Below, piece after piece: positions 1-8,714 of a DNA stretch of 64,000 bases (positions are counted from its first letter, which is position 1; each line of letters begins with the position of its first letter). Under the pieces are notes generated by a model. The model searched no databases. It had not been told where the DNA came from and saw only the letters and a list, made by a program, of their open reading frames with translations. The position numbers and the translations under genes are program-made. This stretch comes from Martelella mediterranea (GTDB lineage: Bacteria > Pseudomonadota > Alphaproteobacteria > Rhizobiales > Rhizobiaceae), in contig NZ_SMAR01000022.1 of the NCBI RefSeq assembly GCF_004342225.1, positions 1-64,000 of the forward strand. The letters run 5' to 3'.

Positions 1-291
1 CAACGCGCTGCCCGCGATATCAGAGGCAGCATAAACAAGGCCGAAAACCACTTAAGAACGACCAGCAGCCTGTTCAAACAAACCGAGCCACTTCATTACA
101 GCAATTTTCGTTTTCGTAGGCATGCGGCGTCCGGTTCTGGCTTGAGTTTGTCGCCGCTCTTTATGATCAGATGCTTTTTAAATCAAGATAAAAATACTCA
201 TGTTTTTTTGCTTCAATAATCAGAAAGCCAAAAGTTGCAGGAAGGCTTCTTCGCAGTTTACTGCAGGCCGGTTGCGGATTCCGGGCCTGGT

Positions 292-582
292 TTAGCGATT
301 GCTACGGTCTTTCCGTTTCTTGGACTTTTTAAGGCGCTCTTCTATGTTCTTCTGACGCTCTTCAAGTTCAGCCAGTCTCAGACCCAGCAGAGCGGTTTCG
401 ACGTTGCCCTTCCACTGCTCGATCTCTGCAAGCCGGGTGTTGAGTGCTCTGCACTGCTCGTTCAAAAGTGCGCGCGAGCGTTCGGCCTCCTGTGAGACAC
501 GGTCATTCATGGCTTTAACAGAGGAGACAAGCTCCCGCTCAAAGGCGTTGAGGGTTGCGTCGGATTCATGATTGAAGTCCAC
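292..582 (-). CDS. Small coiled-coil protein of unknown function
   Basis: I do not recognise a named family. The 96-residue product is almost entirely charged and amphipathic helix: heptad-like Leu/Ala spacing runs from about residue 10 to 85, and the C-terminus is a basic tail rich in Lys and Arg (about residues 82-96). No signal peptide or membrane segment is visible, so it is probably a cytoplasmic oligomerising or scaffold protein. The GTG start at 582 is chosen because GGGAG lies 6-7 bases upstream on the coding strand; no ATG near it has a comparable site. It stands alone, 330 bases from the next gene. Reality as a gene is likely from codon structure and RBS; function is unknown. Confidence 0.6.
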   Translation of the reverse strand: MDFNHESDATLNAFERELVSSVKAMNDRVSQEAERSRALLNEQCRALNTRLAEIEQWKGNVETALLGLRLAELEERQKNIEERLKKSKKRKDRSNR

Positions 583-913
583 AATGTTCTCCCGTCAGAT
601 AGGCCCGCCTTGTGAGGCGGTCATGCACTTGTTCCAGATATTTGATGAAGGCGTAGCCTCGCAAAACCCGGCTCTGTTCCACAATTGCCCCTGATTTCAG
701 GACCGTGAATCCACGACACCGGATATACATTAAGCAGGCTGAAATTAGCGCAACCTAAAGAATGCATTGAGGTATTATTCAATTAAAAATTGGGCAAGAA
801 AGAGGCTGGAAAATGCAGGCGATTGTGCTTGACTGAGAACCGTAGAGCGGGCGGAACGGAGCATGATATGTCAGAGCCCTGCAAGCTGGCCGCCGGCCCT
901 GATGGGCTTTGAT
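583..913. other. Intergenic stretch, 331 bases
   Basis: No coding pattern on either strand. A small hairpin (CCGCCT at 605-610 with AGGCGG at 615-620) sits just upstream of the GTG start of the coiled-coil gene. An AT-rich patch (about 730-800) could hold promoters, but I see no convincing -35/-10 pair. Confidence 0.5.
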
Positions 914-1591
914 TTATGCACCGGATGCCAGATTGCGGCGGGCAAACGCGATCAGGCTCTCAATATGCGCAGCCGTCGCATTGCGTGTGGCGTCCTCATC
1001 GCCTGCTTCAATTGCCGCCACAATTTCAAGATGCTCGGTCGAATCAGGCTGCAGCCGATCCTTGAGCCGATCGATCTCGAAAAGGCGGGTCGCCACGCGC
1101 AGTTCACGCAGAACCTTGCCCATGACAGCATTGCCGCAATAATCAATGATCATGTTGTGCAGCCGGTCATCAGAAAACCAGTGTGAATCCGTGTGGTAGG
1201 CGGTCGCGCCCATCAGCGCATCAATTTCCTCGCGCACGCTGATCAAAAGGCGGCGGGGGATCAGGGGAATGGCCAGCGCCGCCGCCTCCGGTTCAATCAG
1301 CAGTCTGAGACGCAGGCTTTGCAGATATTCGCCGATATCGACCTTACGGACGATGTAGTTGCGTCCTTCGCCTTTCAAAACCAGCCCCTCGCCCTCGAGC
1401 CGCTGCAGAGCCTCGCGCAATGGAGTGCGTGAAATCCCCAGTGTTTCGGCAAGTCTGGCCTCGACGATCACATGTCCGCCCTGAAGTCTGCGGTCGCGGA
1501 TCATCTCGGAGATGGCCTTATAGGTCAGCATGGTGAGGTTATGGCCGCTCTTTTCCGGCTGGATCGGGTGTTCCTGGTCGATGTCCATCAT
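914..1591 (-). CDS. GntR-family regulator, FCD (FadR) subfamily
   Basis: A 225-residue transcription factor. The N-terminal winged helix-turn-helix contains the GntR signature (LAETLGISRTPLREALQRLEG). The C-terminal all-helical FCD domain carries the Asp and spaced His residues that bind metal and effector in this family (HNMIIDY, EHLEIV, AHIESL). ATG 1591 (MMDID) is preferred over the upstream in-frame ATG at 1654, because the extra 21 residues look non-conserved and the family starts close to the HTH. It is divergent from a second FCD regulator at 1801. A 15-bp inverted repeat at 1704-1718 lies between them. The ligand is unknown; the neighbouring amino-acid/hydantoin catabolic genes are the likely targets. 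Confidence 0.88.
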   Translation of the reverse strand: MMDIDQEHPIQPEKSGHNLTMLTYKAISEMIRDRRLQGGHVIVEARLAETLGISRTPLREALQRLEGEGLVLKGEGRNYIVRKVDIGEYLQSLRLRLLIEPEAAALAIPLIPRRLLISVREEIDALMGATAYHTDSHWFSDDRLHNMIIDYCGNAVMGKVLRELRVATRLFEIDRLKDRLQPDSTEHLEIVAAIEAGDEDATRNATAAHIESLIAFARRNLASGA

Positions 1592-1703
1592 GCTGCCCTG
1601 GGTGCTTTCGTGAAACGGGTTGAAGAAAAAAGCCGGAATAGTTTTCGGTTGCAACGCTCAGGTCGCTTTCGCAAAACGTTGCTGGCCTTTAAGAATACTG
1701 AAT

Positions 1704-1718
1704 TGATTTGCAAAATCA
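1704..1718. promoter_or_regulatory. Candidate GntR operator between two divergent regulators
   Basis: Inverted repeat TGATTT-GCA-AAATCA (6-3-6) in the 209-base region between two divergent FCD-type GntR genes. Symmetry, length and position fit autoregulation by one or both proteins. This is inference from position; no second copy of the exact motif was found in the window. Confidence 0.4.
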
Positions 1719-1800
1719 TATGCCGCGATCTTGCAGGTCTCAGTGAATAGGCCGGTTTTCGCGATAATATGACATGATTTAAGGCTTTTAGGGTGTGGAG

Positions 1801-2442
1801 ATGAGTGAAACGCATGATAGCGATGCCAGTCTGAGCGACGAAGTCTACAAGGCGATGCTCAGAGATATTCTGGCTACGCGGCTGCCCGGTGGCCATCCGG
1901 TTCAGCAGCGGCGGCTGGCGGAGCATTATCAGGTTTCCCGCTCTCCGATGCGTCACGCCATCAGCCGGCTGGAAGGTGAGGGGCTTCTGATCAGAAACGG
2001 GAAAGCCGGACTGGTTGTGCGTATTGTCACGCTCAAGGATTATCTCGACAGCCTGACCATGCGTGAGCTGCTTGAGCCACAGGCGGCATCTCTGGCGGCG
2101 GTCAATAGTGACAATGATGCGCTCGGCGCGCTGCGCTCGGACTTTGCTGCACTCTGCGAGGATGCGGCGCCCGATCCGGAAACGGTCTGGGCGTTCGACC
2201 ACGCGCTTCACGGGTATATCGCCGCCAGAAGCGGCAATCCGTTTATGAATTCTGTCATTGGAGAGATGCGACGCTATACGACCATCTTCGAGCGGCAGTT
2301 GCCGGTGGTTCGCGCCAAGCCGGGTATGCAGGAACATGGTGAGGTGCTGGAGGCCCTTGAAAACCGGGATGCGGACACGGCGCGCGACGCCATGAACCGC
2401 CATCTTCGTGTTGTCCGTGAAGGCGTGATGCGCAATTACTGA
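1801..2442 (+). CDS. GntR-family regulator, FCD subfamily
   Basis: A 213-residue regulator with an N-terminal GntR winged HTH (RRLAEHYQVSRSPMRHAISRLEGEG, about residues 40-65) and a C-terminal FCD effector domain (DHALHGYIA, EHGEVLEAL, NRHLRVV give the metal-site His/Asp pattern). ATG 1801 is chosen over GTG 1795 because AGGG at 1791-1794 sits about 7 bases before the ATG. It lies directly upstream of the fusion oxidoreductase gene, in the same direction, with a 285-base gap that contains a candidate operator (2547-2562). It is therefore the more likely local regulator of that gene. The signal molecule is unknown. Confidence 0.88.
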   Translation: MSETHDSDASLSDEVYKAMLRDILATRLPGGHPVQQRRLAEHYQVSRSPMRHAISRLEGEGLLIRNGKAGLVVRIVTLKDYLDSLTMRELLEPQAASLAAVNSDNDALGALRSDFAALCEDAAPDPETVWAFDHALHGYIAARSGNPFMNSVIGEMRRYTTIFERQLPVVRAKPGMQEHGEVLEALENRDADTARDAMNRHLRVVREGVMRNY

Positions 2443-2546
2443 CTCTGCTCGAACTGTGTCTTGCAAGACCTTCCCCATTTCTCATCAAGAGCTGATCCGA
2501 ACACGGCTTTGAGAAACCGGCTTGAAAGGACAGCATTATAAGCGTA

Positions 2547-2562
2547 TTTATGTGGGATACCA
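2547..2562. promoter_or_regulatory. Candidate operator shared with 12012-12027
   Basis: TTTATGTGGGATACCA, 166 bases before the fusion oxidoreductase start. It matches TTCATATGGGATCCCA at 12012-12027, ahead of the amino-acid ABC operon, at 13 of 16 positions. The core TGGGATnCCA is nearly palindromic. The matching site at the far end of the same catabolic region suggests one GntR regulator controls both ends; that is inference. Confidence 0.5.
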
Positions 2563-2727
2563 GTAGAATGCAATCCTGCTGATCTCCTCAATTGCGATTG
2601 CCGTTGATCGCATCACCCGATGTCGATCCGGTTCTGCCCGTCATTCCGGCTGCGTTCGCGCTATGAATGAAAAGAGACTGTGGCTGTCAGCATTCTGGTC
2701 GTGAAGTGAAGGTGTCTGGAGAAACCC

Positions 2728-5637
2728 ATGTCTAATAAATCGGAACCCGCCGCAGCGTCTGGGGACGCTGTCAGCTTCACCTTTGAGAATTGCTCGATTG
2801 TCGCTGAACATGGTGCATCCATCGCCGCCGCACTGGCCAATGCAGGCGTACCGGATTTTACGCGTGGAAAAACCGGTGAAGAGCGGGGGCTATATTGCGG
2901 CATGGGGGCCTGTCAGGACTGTCTGGTGACGGTCAACGGCAAGACCGGCCTGCGCGCCTGCATGACGAAAATCGAAGCTGGAATGGCCGTTTCCAGGGCA
3001 AAGCCACGCCCTGCTATTCTCGACCCGGACATTGCCGATCTGGCGCAGCCGCCTGAAGCTCTTGATGTTCGCGAGACCGAACTTCTGGTCATCGGCGGTG
3101 GGCCGGGCGGCCTGATGGCTGCTGAAACGGCGGCCAGGGCGGGCCTGAGGGTTCTGCTTCTCGATGAGCGCGCCTTGCCGGGTGGTCAGTATTTCAAGCA
3201 GCCGGTCACAGATCATGCCGGCGCGCGCCTTGCAAATGACAATCAGGCCAATAACGGAAAGGCGCTGATCGCGGCTGCCAGACGTGCCGGTGTCGTGTTT
3301 TCAGACCAGACGCTGGTCTGGGGCGCTGAACGCGAAGACGACGGAACCCATCGCATTGGGGCGTTTCGCGAGGGCAAGGCCTTTTACGTGAAACCACGGA
3401 TGATTGTGATTGCGACCGGCGCTTATGAACGCGCACCGGCAATCACCGGCTGGACGCTACCGGGCGCGATGACCGCAGGTGCCGCGCAAACACTTCTGCG
3501 TGCTTATGGAACACTGCCGGGAAAGCGAATTCTGATCGCCGGGAACGGCCCACTGAACATCCAGATCGCCCGTGAACTCAAAGCAGCCGGGGCCGAAATT
3601 GTCGGACTGGTGGAGGCTGCAAATGCGCCATGGCTGAGTGCTTCTGCCGGTATGAAGCTGATGGCCGCCGATCCGGCCATGGCGATAGCTGGCGTCAGGC
3701 AGATTGCAGCGTTGATGGCTGGTGGTGTGAAGATTGAATGGTCTTCGCGCGTCAAAGAAATCTGCGGCAATGGCAAGGTCGAAAGCGTGACGGTCGAGAC
3801 CCCGGCGGGCCGGAAGATGTTTGACGTCGATACGGTTCTGATCGGTGGCTATTTCACTCCTGCAAATGAGCTTTCGCGGCTTTTGGGCTGTGCACATGAT
3901 GTGGTGGACGGTGCGCTGGTGGCGCAACGCGAATATGATGGTGCCACATCGCTGGATCATGTTCACATCGTGGGTGAGGCCGGACGTTTTGGCGGTGCGC
4001 CAATTGCTCTGGCCGAGGGTGAGCTTGCCGGCCGGTCGGTCGCGCTGAAGCTTGGCCGCAAGATTGCGGGCGATAGCACCGTACAGAAGAAGCGCCGGAT
4101 CCGGCAGCGTGCGTTTCAGGATGCGCTCTGGGCCGTCTTCCGCGATGAAAATCCGAAGGCTGACCGTGGTCTGGACGATGCAACCGTTATCTGTCGTTGC
4201 GAGGGCGTGACCTATGGTCAGGTCAGGTCGCTGACCGGTGAGTTCGCGCCTGATATCTCTACGCTGAAACGGCTGACGCGAGCGGGTATGGGGCGCTGTC
4301 AGGGTCGGTTTTGTGCCCATACGCTGGCCGTTGTCTCCGGGCAGGGTAAAAGCGGCAGTGAAACCCGCGGTTTCAATGCGCCACAAATGCCGTTGAGGCC
4401 GTTGCCGCTTGCCGCACTTGGGGTCGAAAAGCCGGAATGGGGTGGCCACAAACGCGCTCTTCTGCCGGATCTTGAGCCATTGGAAAATAATGCGCCGCTT
4501 CCGGCAAAAAACGCTGATGTCGTGGTCATCGGTGCCGGAATAGCAGGTGTTTCAACGGCACTTTTTCTCGCCCGTGCAGGCGTCGATGTGGTGATTGTCG
4601 AGCGGGCATTTTCCAATAATCTGGCCTCCGGCGGGAATGCTGGCAGCCTTCACGCTCAGCTACTTTCCTTTGACCATGGCGCCAAGGCAGAAGCGGGTGG
4701 AGGTCCGGCAGCGAAGACCCTGCCGCTGCAGCGCGATTCCATCGAAATCTGGAAAGCGCTTCAGCAGGAAACCGGCAAAGACTTTGAAATGAAGGTTACC
4801 GGCGGGCTGATGGTCGCCGAAACCGAGGCGCATCTGCGCTTTCTGGAAGAAAAGACGGACGTCGAACGGGCATACGGGATCGATTGTCAGGTGATTGACC
4901 GTAACACGCTGCGAGACATGGAACCGGCGCTTAATGAAATGTTCATAGGCGCAGCCTTTTGCGCGCAGGAAGGCAAGATCAACCCATTGGTCGCCACCCA
5001 GCATGTTCTCGACGCCGCCCTTCAGGCCGGTGCAAAGCTGTTCGACCGCACTGCCGTGACCGCCATTGAAGACGATCATGATGGCTATAGCATCAAAACA
5101 TCGCGCGGAGTGATCCGGGCAAAGCGGGTCGTGAATGCCGCTGGCGCCTTTGCATCGCGTGTCGGCCAGATGGTGGGGCTTGAGGTCCCGGTTTTTGGCG
5201 CACCGCTGCAGATGCTGGTGACTGAAGCCGCTGAACCTGCGGTATCGACGCTGATCGCGCATGCCGACAGACATCTGACGCTGAAGCAGGCCGCCAACGG
5301 CAATTTTCTGATTGGTGGCGGATGGACCGCGGGTCTGGATCCGGTTCACCAGCATCCGCGCCCCATGCTGAACAGCATGGAGGGCAATGCCTGGGTTGCG
5401 CAACATGTGGTTCCAGGGCTCAGAAAGCTGCATTTGATCCGCAGCTGGGCGGCGATGAACATCAATATTGATGGTGCGCCAATCCTCGGTGAAGCGCCGT
5501 CCAGACGTGGTTTTTTCAACGCCGTCACATCAAACGGGTATACGCTTGGTCCGATTGTCGGTCAGATCACCGCAGATCTGATCACCGGTCGTGAAACCGG
5601 ACGCAGCGTTGAGACTTTCTCGCTTGCCCGCTTCTGA
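2728..5637 (+). CDS. Triple-fusion FAD/iron-sulfur amino-acid (opine/hydroxyproline-like) dehydrogenase
   Basis: A 969-residue protein that joins what are usually three polypeptides of HcnABC/opine-oxidase/D-hydroxyproline-dehydrogenase type enzymes. Residues ~15-95: 2Fe-2S ferredoxin module (Cys57, 62, 65, 78). Residues ~117-450: pyridine-nucleotide-type FAD oxidoreductase (GGGPGG at 123-128). Residues ~485-535: BFD-like 2Fe-2S module (Cys489, 491, 524, 529). Residues ~597-950: DAO-type FAD domain (GAGIAG from 602) ending in the family's usual substrate-domain pattern. All cofactor motifs look intact. Expected role is oxidation of a secondary or N-substituted amino acid to an imine/keto acid. 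The downstream dihydropyrimidinase and the opposite-strand amino-acid importer suggest one pathway. The substrate cannot be told from sequence. Confidence 0.88.
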   Translation: MSNKSEPAAASGDAVSFTFENCSIVAEHGASIAAALANAGVPDFTRGKTGEERGLYCGMGACQDCLVTVNGKTGLRACMTKIEAGMAVSRAKPRPAILDPDIADLAQPPEALDVRETELLVIGGGPGGLMAAETAARAGLRVLLLDERALPGGQYFKQPVTDHAGARLANDNQANNGKALIAAARRAGVVFSDQTLVWGAEREDDGTHRIGAFREGKAFYVKPRMIVIATGAYERAPAITGWTLPGAMTAGAAQTLLRAYGTLPGKRILIAGNGPLNIQIARELKAAGAEIVGLVEAANAPWLSASAGMKLMAADPAMAIAGVRQIAALMAGGVKIEWSSRVKEICGNGKVESVTVETPAGRKMFDVDTVLIGGYFTPANELSRLLGCAHDVVDGALVAQREYDGATSLDHVHIVGEAGRFGGAPIALAEGELAGRSVALKLGRKIAGDSTVQKKRRIRQRAFQDALWAVFRDENPKADRGLDDATVICRCEGVTYGQVRSLTGEFAPDISTLKRLTRAGMGRCQGRFCAHTLAVVSGQGKSGSETRGFNAPQMPLRPLPLAALGVEKPEWGGHKRALLPDLEPLENNAPLPAKNADVVVIGAGIAGVSTALFLARAGVDVVIVERAFSNNLASGGNAGSLHAQLLSFDHGAKAEAGGGPAAKTLPLQRDSIEIWKALQQETGKDFEMKVTGGLMVAETEAHLRFLEEKTDVERAYGIDCQVIDRNTLRDMEPALNEMFIGAAFCAQEGKINPLVATQHVLDAALQAGAKLFDRTAVTAIEDDHDGYSIKTSRGVIRAKRVVNAAGAFASRVGQMVGLEVPVFGAPLQMLVTEAAEPAVSTLIAHADRHLTLKQAANGNFLIGGGWTAGLDPVHQHPRPMLNSMEGNAWVAQHVVPGLRKLHLIRSWAAMNINIDGAPILGEAPSRRGFFNAVTSNGYTLGPIVGQITADLITGRETGRSVETFSLARF

Positions 5638-5716
5638 TGTGGCGGAGGGGTAGTGCAGATACGGCTTTTGGGCCGGAAGACAAGATTTTTATGAAAGACG
5701 AAAGTCAGGAACAGCG

Positions 5717-7120
5717 ATGAGCAGCTTTGATTTAATTATTGAAAATGGAATGGTGGTAACCGCGTCGGACCGGTTTATCGCCTCAATTGGTATTCGTGAC
5801 GGGAAAATTGTTCAGATCGGTGACAAGCTGGAAGGTGCCGATCGCGTGATTGATGCCAGAGGCCGCTATGTCATGCCTGGCGGCATTGACAGTCATGTTC
5901 ATATTTCTCAGCCGCAGGGCCCCGGCATTGAAATGGCTGACGATTTTGAAAGCGGTACGCTTTCCGCGCTTTTTGGCGGCAACACGACTGTCTTGCCCTT
6001 TTGCCTGCAGGAGCGCGGTCAGCCGCTGCGAGAAACGCTGAAGGCCTATCATGACCTTGCAGAAGGCAAATGCTACACCGATGTCAGCTTCCACCTGATC
6101 ATCAATGATCCGACCGACGCCGTTCTGGGGCAGGATCTTCCGGCACTGATCGAGGATGGCTATTCCTCGCTCAAAGTGTTCATGACCTATGAGGATCTGC
6201 GCCTTTCCGATGGTGAAATCCTCAAGACGCTCGATGTTGCCCGCAAGAGCGGTGCAACGGTGATGATCCATTGCGAGAACGAAGACGCGATCCGCTTTCT
6301 GATCGACAAACACGAGCTGGAGGGCAATGTTGCGCCGCGTGCCCACGCCTCGACCAGATCCGTGGCAGTGGAGCGCGAGGCGACACACCGTGCCATCTCT
6401 CTGGCAGAAATTGCCGAAGTTCCGATTGTGATCGTTCATGTGTCCAATGGCGAGGCCCGCGATGAAATCACGCGCGCACGTCAGCGCGGCCTGAAAATTA
6501 CCGGCGAGACCTGCCCGCAATATCTGACGCTGACAGCAGACGACCTGGAAGGCATGGACTGGGAAGGCGCCAAATTCGTTTGCTCACCACCGCCGCGCGA
6601 TGAGAAAGAGCAGGAAGAATGCTGGATTGGTATCGAAAATGGCACGTTCGATCTGTTTTCCTCCGATCACTGCCCGTTCCGTTATAATGACGAACGCGGC
6701 AAGTTGAACCCGAAGGGCAAGACCAATTTCCGCCATATCCCGAATGGTATTCCCGGCGTTGAGATGCGGATGCCGATCCTGTTTTCCAAAGGCGTGCTGA
6801 CCGGGCGTGTCGAGCCGGAACGCTTCGTGGCTTTAACGGCCACAAACCATGCCAAGACCTATGGCCTTTATCCGCAAAAAGGCACAATTGCGATTGGCAG
6901 TGACGCCGATATCGCGATCTGGGACCCAGAGGTCAGCCGCACGGTGCGTCATGCGGATCTGCATGATGCTTCCGACTATACGCCTTATGAAGGCATGGAA
7001 ATCAATGGCTGGCCGACAACCGTCGTTCTTGGCGGCAAGGTGGTCATCGATGAGGGCAAGCTGACCGGCGAAAAGGGACAGGGCCAGTATCGCAAGGCAG
7101 CAGCCCGCAAAGTGTCCTGA
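5717..7120 (+). CDS. Dihydropyrimidinase / D-hydantoinase (cyclic amidohydrolase)
   Basis: A 467-residue amidohydrolase that opens cyclic ureides (dihydropyrimidines, hydantoins) to N-carbamoyl amino acids in the cytoplasm. Metal-site features are all visible: H60xH62 in DSHVHI, the lysine to be carbamylated at K153 in SSLKVFMTYED, His in MIHCEN, His in VIVHVSN, and Asp/His in SSDHCPF. Length matches the hydantoinase family. It starts 79 bases after the fusion oxidoreductase and probably shares its transcript. No N-carbamoylase is seen nearby, so the true ring substrate is uncertain. A terminator follows at 7141-7164. Confidence 0.92.
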   Translation: MSSFDLIIENGMVVTASDRFIASIGIRDGKIVQIGDKLEGADRVIDARGRYVMPGGIDSHVHISQPQGPGIEMADDFESGTLSALFGGNTTVLPFCLQERGQPLRETLKAYHDLAEGKCYTDVSFHLIINDPTDAVLGQDLPALIEDGYSSLKVFMTYEDLRLSDGEILKTLDVARKSGATVMIHCENEDAIRFLIDKHELEGNVAPRAHASTRSVAVEREATHRAISLAEIAEVPIVIVHVSNGEARDEITRARQRGLKITGETCPQYLTLTADDLEGMDWEGAKFVCSPPPRDEKEQEECWIGIENGTFDLFSSDHCPFRYNDERGKLNPKGKTNFRHIPNGIPGVEMRMPILFSKGVLTGRVEPERFVALTATNHAKTYGLYPQKGTIAIGSDADIAIWDPEVSRTVRHADLHDASDYTPYEGMEINGWPTTVVLGGKVVIDEGKLTGEKGQGQYRKAAARKVS

Positions 7121-7140
7121 GCAATCGCGGTGAAACCGGA

Positions 7141-7164
7141 ACCGCCGGTCTTCCGGCGGTTTTG
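7141..7164 (+). terminator. Rho-independent terminator after the dihydropyrimidinase gene
   Basis: Stem ACCGCCGG (7141-7148) with CCGGCGGT (7153-7160), loop of four, followed by TTTT. It separates this transcript from the convergent aspartate dehydrogenase gene, whose stop is at 7192. Confidence 0.85.
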
Positions 7165-7191
7165 GGTACGAAGAGAAAAGCGCGCTGTTTG

Positions 7192-7992
7192 TCAGAAACA
7201 AACGGCTGCAGAGCGCTGCTTCAGCATGGATAATACGGAAAAAGCAGTGTGATCTGTCGCTTCCTCAGCCAGATCATCGTAAGGGCCGATGTCGAGCCGC
7301 ATCGGTGCACCAAGGCTTTCGATCTCCAGTTCATAACGCATATTGGCAATTCCGGGATGGGCAACCAGTTCAATCGTTGTCTCATCCATGCCAAGACCAG
7401 CCAGAGCGATGCCGACGGCGGCATTGAGGTTGCGCGGGAAAAGCTTGGCGGCTTCGCGCACACTTCCGCGAAAGAACACACCGTGGAAGCCGGTTTCCGG
7501 CGCGCCTCCGGCAATCTTTTGCCAGACAGATGGCGGATATGTCTGCCGGAAATGCACATGATCGATTCCGGCCTGTTTTGCAACACGCAACAGCGGCAAA
7601 GCGCAGGCTGCACCTGAGGGGATAAACAGGCGTCCGGGACCGGCTTCTGCCGCCCGAAGGATGCGGGCCTCGGTTTCAGGCGCGGTGAAGGCTGACAGCG
7701 ACACGGCAACGAGATCGGCGCCGGATCCTAAGATGGCCGGTGCGTGTTCGGCCAAAAGTGCTGGTGAAGCACATTCGATGACCACGTCCTGCTTTTGCGA
7801 GAGTGCATCATCCAGTCGTTCATGGAGCCGTACGGCATCCGGCAAGCTGGCGGAGGCGGCCTTGCAACGGCGCGTGACAACATCTGTCAGGATCGCAAAA
7901 TCATCGCGCAGAAGCCTTTCCGCAACGGTCTTTCCTATGCGTCCGTACCCAAGGATCGCGATACGTTCCCGTGCGTCACTTTCATGCTTCAT
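7192..7992 (-). CDS. nadX: L-aspartate dehydrogenase-family NAD(P) enzyme
   Basis: A 266-residue member of the NadX/aspartate dehydrogenase family, which reversibly oxidises L-aspartate to iminoaspartate/oxaloacetate. The N-terminal Rossmann fold shows GYGRIG (near residue 16). The middle contains the family pattern SGAACALPLLRVAKQAG, and the C-terminal domain contains FPRNLNAAVGIALAGLG. ATG 7992 is chosen because AAAGGAT lies about 8 bases upstream; the longer frame from 8043 has no site. Its position in a hydantoin/amino-acid catabolic group suggests amine release from an aspartate-like intermediate rather than NAD synthesis. The exact substrate is inferred; other small amino acids are possible. 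Confidence 0.82.
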   Translation of the reverse strand: MKHESDARERIAILGYGRIGKTVAERLLRDDFAILTDVVTRRCKAASASLPDAVRLHERLDDALSQKQDVVIECASPALLAEHAPAILGSGADLVAVSLSAFTAPETEARILRAAEAGPGRLFIPSGAACALPLLRVAKQAGIDHVHFRQTYPPSVWQKIAGGAPETGFHGVFFRGSVREAAKLFPRNLNAAVGIALAGLGMDETTIELVAHPGIANMRYELEIESLGAPMRLDIGPYDDLAEEATDHTAFSVLSMLKQRSAAVCF

Positions 7993-8142
7993 GGGCGTTG
8001 ATCCTTTCACAGACGCAGCGTGCAGATTTGCAAGACAAAGCACTCGATCATCCGTTCAGGCCTGAAGAACAGAGCGCCGCAAAACCATGCGGTGATGCGG
8101 CGCCGGTCGTTTCATTTGCCCGTTTCTGCTTACAGCATCGGC

Positions 8143-8235
8143 CCGAAAATCGGAATCGATTTTCGGAAAGCACGATGCGTAGATTCAATAGGTTAGAGCG
8201 TCCTTTGTGCATCCGAATGGATGCACGGCGCTCTA
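8143..8235. repeat. Rhizobiales-type intergenic palindromic element
   Basis: Two hairpins back to back: CCGAAAATCG (8143-8152) with CGATTTTCGG (8157-8166), then a long stem TAGAGCG (8194-8200) / GTGCATCC (8207-8214) with GGATGCAC (8219-8226) / CGCTCTA (8229-8235). The arrangement matches my memory of a short intergenic repeat common in Rhizobiales genomes. Only one copy lies in this window. Its last three bases (CTA) form the stop codon of the DUF3830 gene read on the minus strand. Confidence 0.65.
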
Positions 8236-8649
8236 GTCTTCAGCGACTTCGAAGCGGATATCCTGTGCACCTTCCCAAAGCGTAAGGCGGCCGATTTCCG
8301 GCAGCTTATCGAGGTTTGAGGTGATGGTGATGAAGTGGTTCCCGGCGAGCTGTCCCATCTTGGAGGAGAAATCAACGCCGCCATAGGCCAGCAGAATTTC
8401 AGTTTCGCTGATGCCACCTGGATAAAGGATGATGTGGCCGGGAGCCGGGTGGCTGGTGTGGTTTTCATAACCGACGCCGAAATCCGTGTCGCCAAGCGGA
8501 ACCCAGACGCCCTCACCGGACCAGCGCACGTGCACGACCTGACTCGTATAAGGCATCTGCTTCAGGAAAGCTTCGGAGGTTTTCGGGGCCTTTTCGGTCT
8601 CCAGAACGGCGTCAAACGTGTATGGACCGGCGGCGATTTTCAGTTTCAT
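8233..8649 (-). CDS. DUF3830 cyclophilin-like protein
   Basis: A 138-residue protein of the DUF3830 family (cyclophilin-like beta-barrel fold). Features include FDAVLETEKAPKTSEAFL near the N-terminus, the central HVRWSGEGVWVP, and the glycine/histidine-rich HPAPGHIILYPGGISETEILLAYG. It lacks peptidyl-prolyl isomerase active-site features that I can recognise. Members of this family often sit beside transporters and hydantoinase/amidase-type genes, where their role is unknown. ATG 8649 has GAGG 9 bases upstream. It follows the ABC ATPase gene on the same strand (66-base gap). Its stop codon is supplied by the intergenic repeat. Confidence 0.75.
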   Translation of the reverse strand: MKLKIAAGPYTFDAVLETEKAPKTSEAFLKQMPYTSQVVHVRWSGEGVWVPLGDTDFGVGYENHTSHPAPGHIILYPGGISETEILLAYGGVDFSSKMGQLAGNHFITITSNLDKLPEIGRLTLWEGAQDIRFEVAED

Positions 8650-8714
8650 GTTCGGTGTCCTCAATTGCACATGGGAAAGGGCAGACGGGAGCCTGGCCCG
8701 TCGCTCATATCGCG

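Noticed and set aside
1588-2478. Minus-strand frame of 296 codons opposite the second GntR gene
   Set aside because: Overlaps two well-supported regulators and has no recognisable domain.
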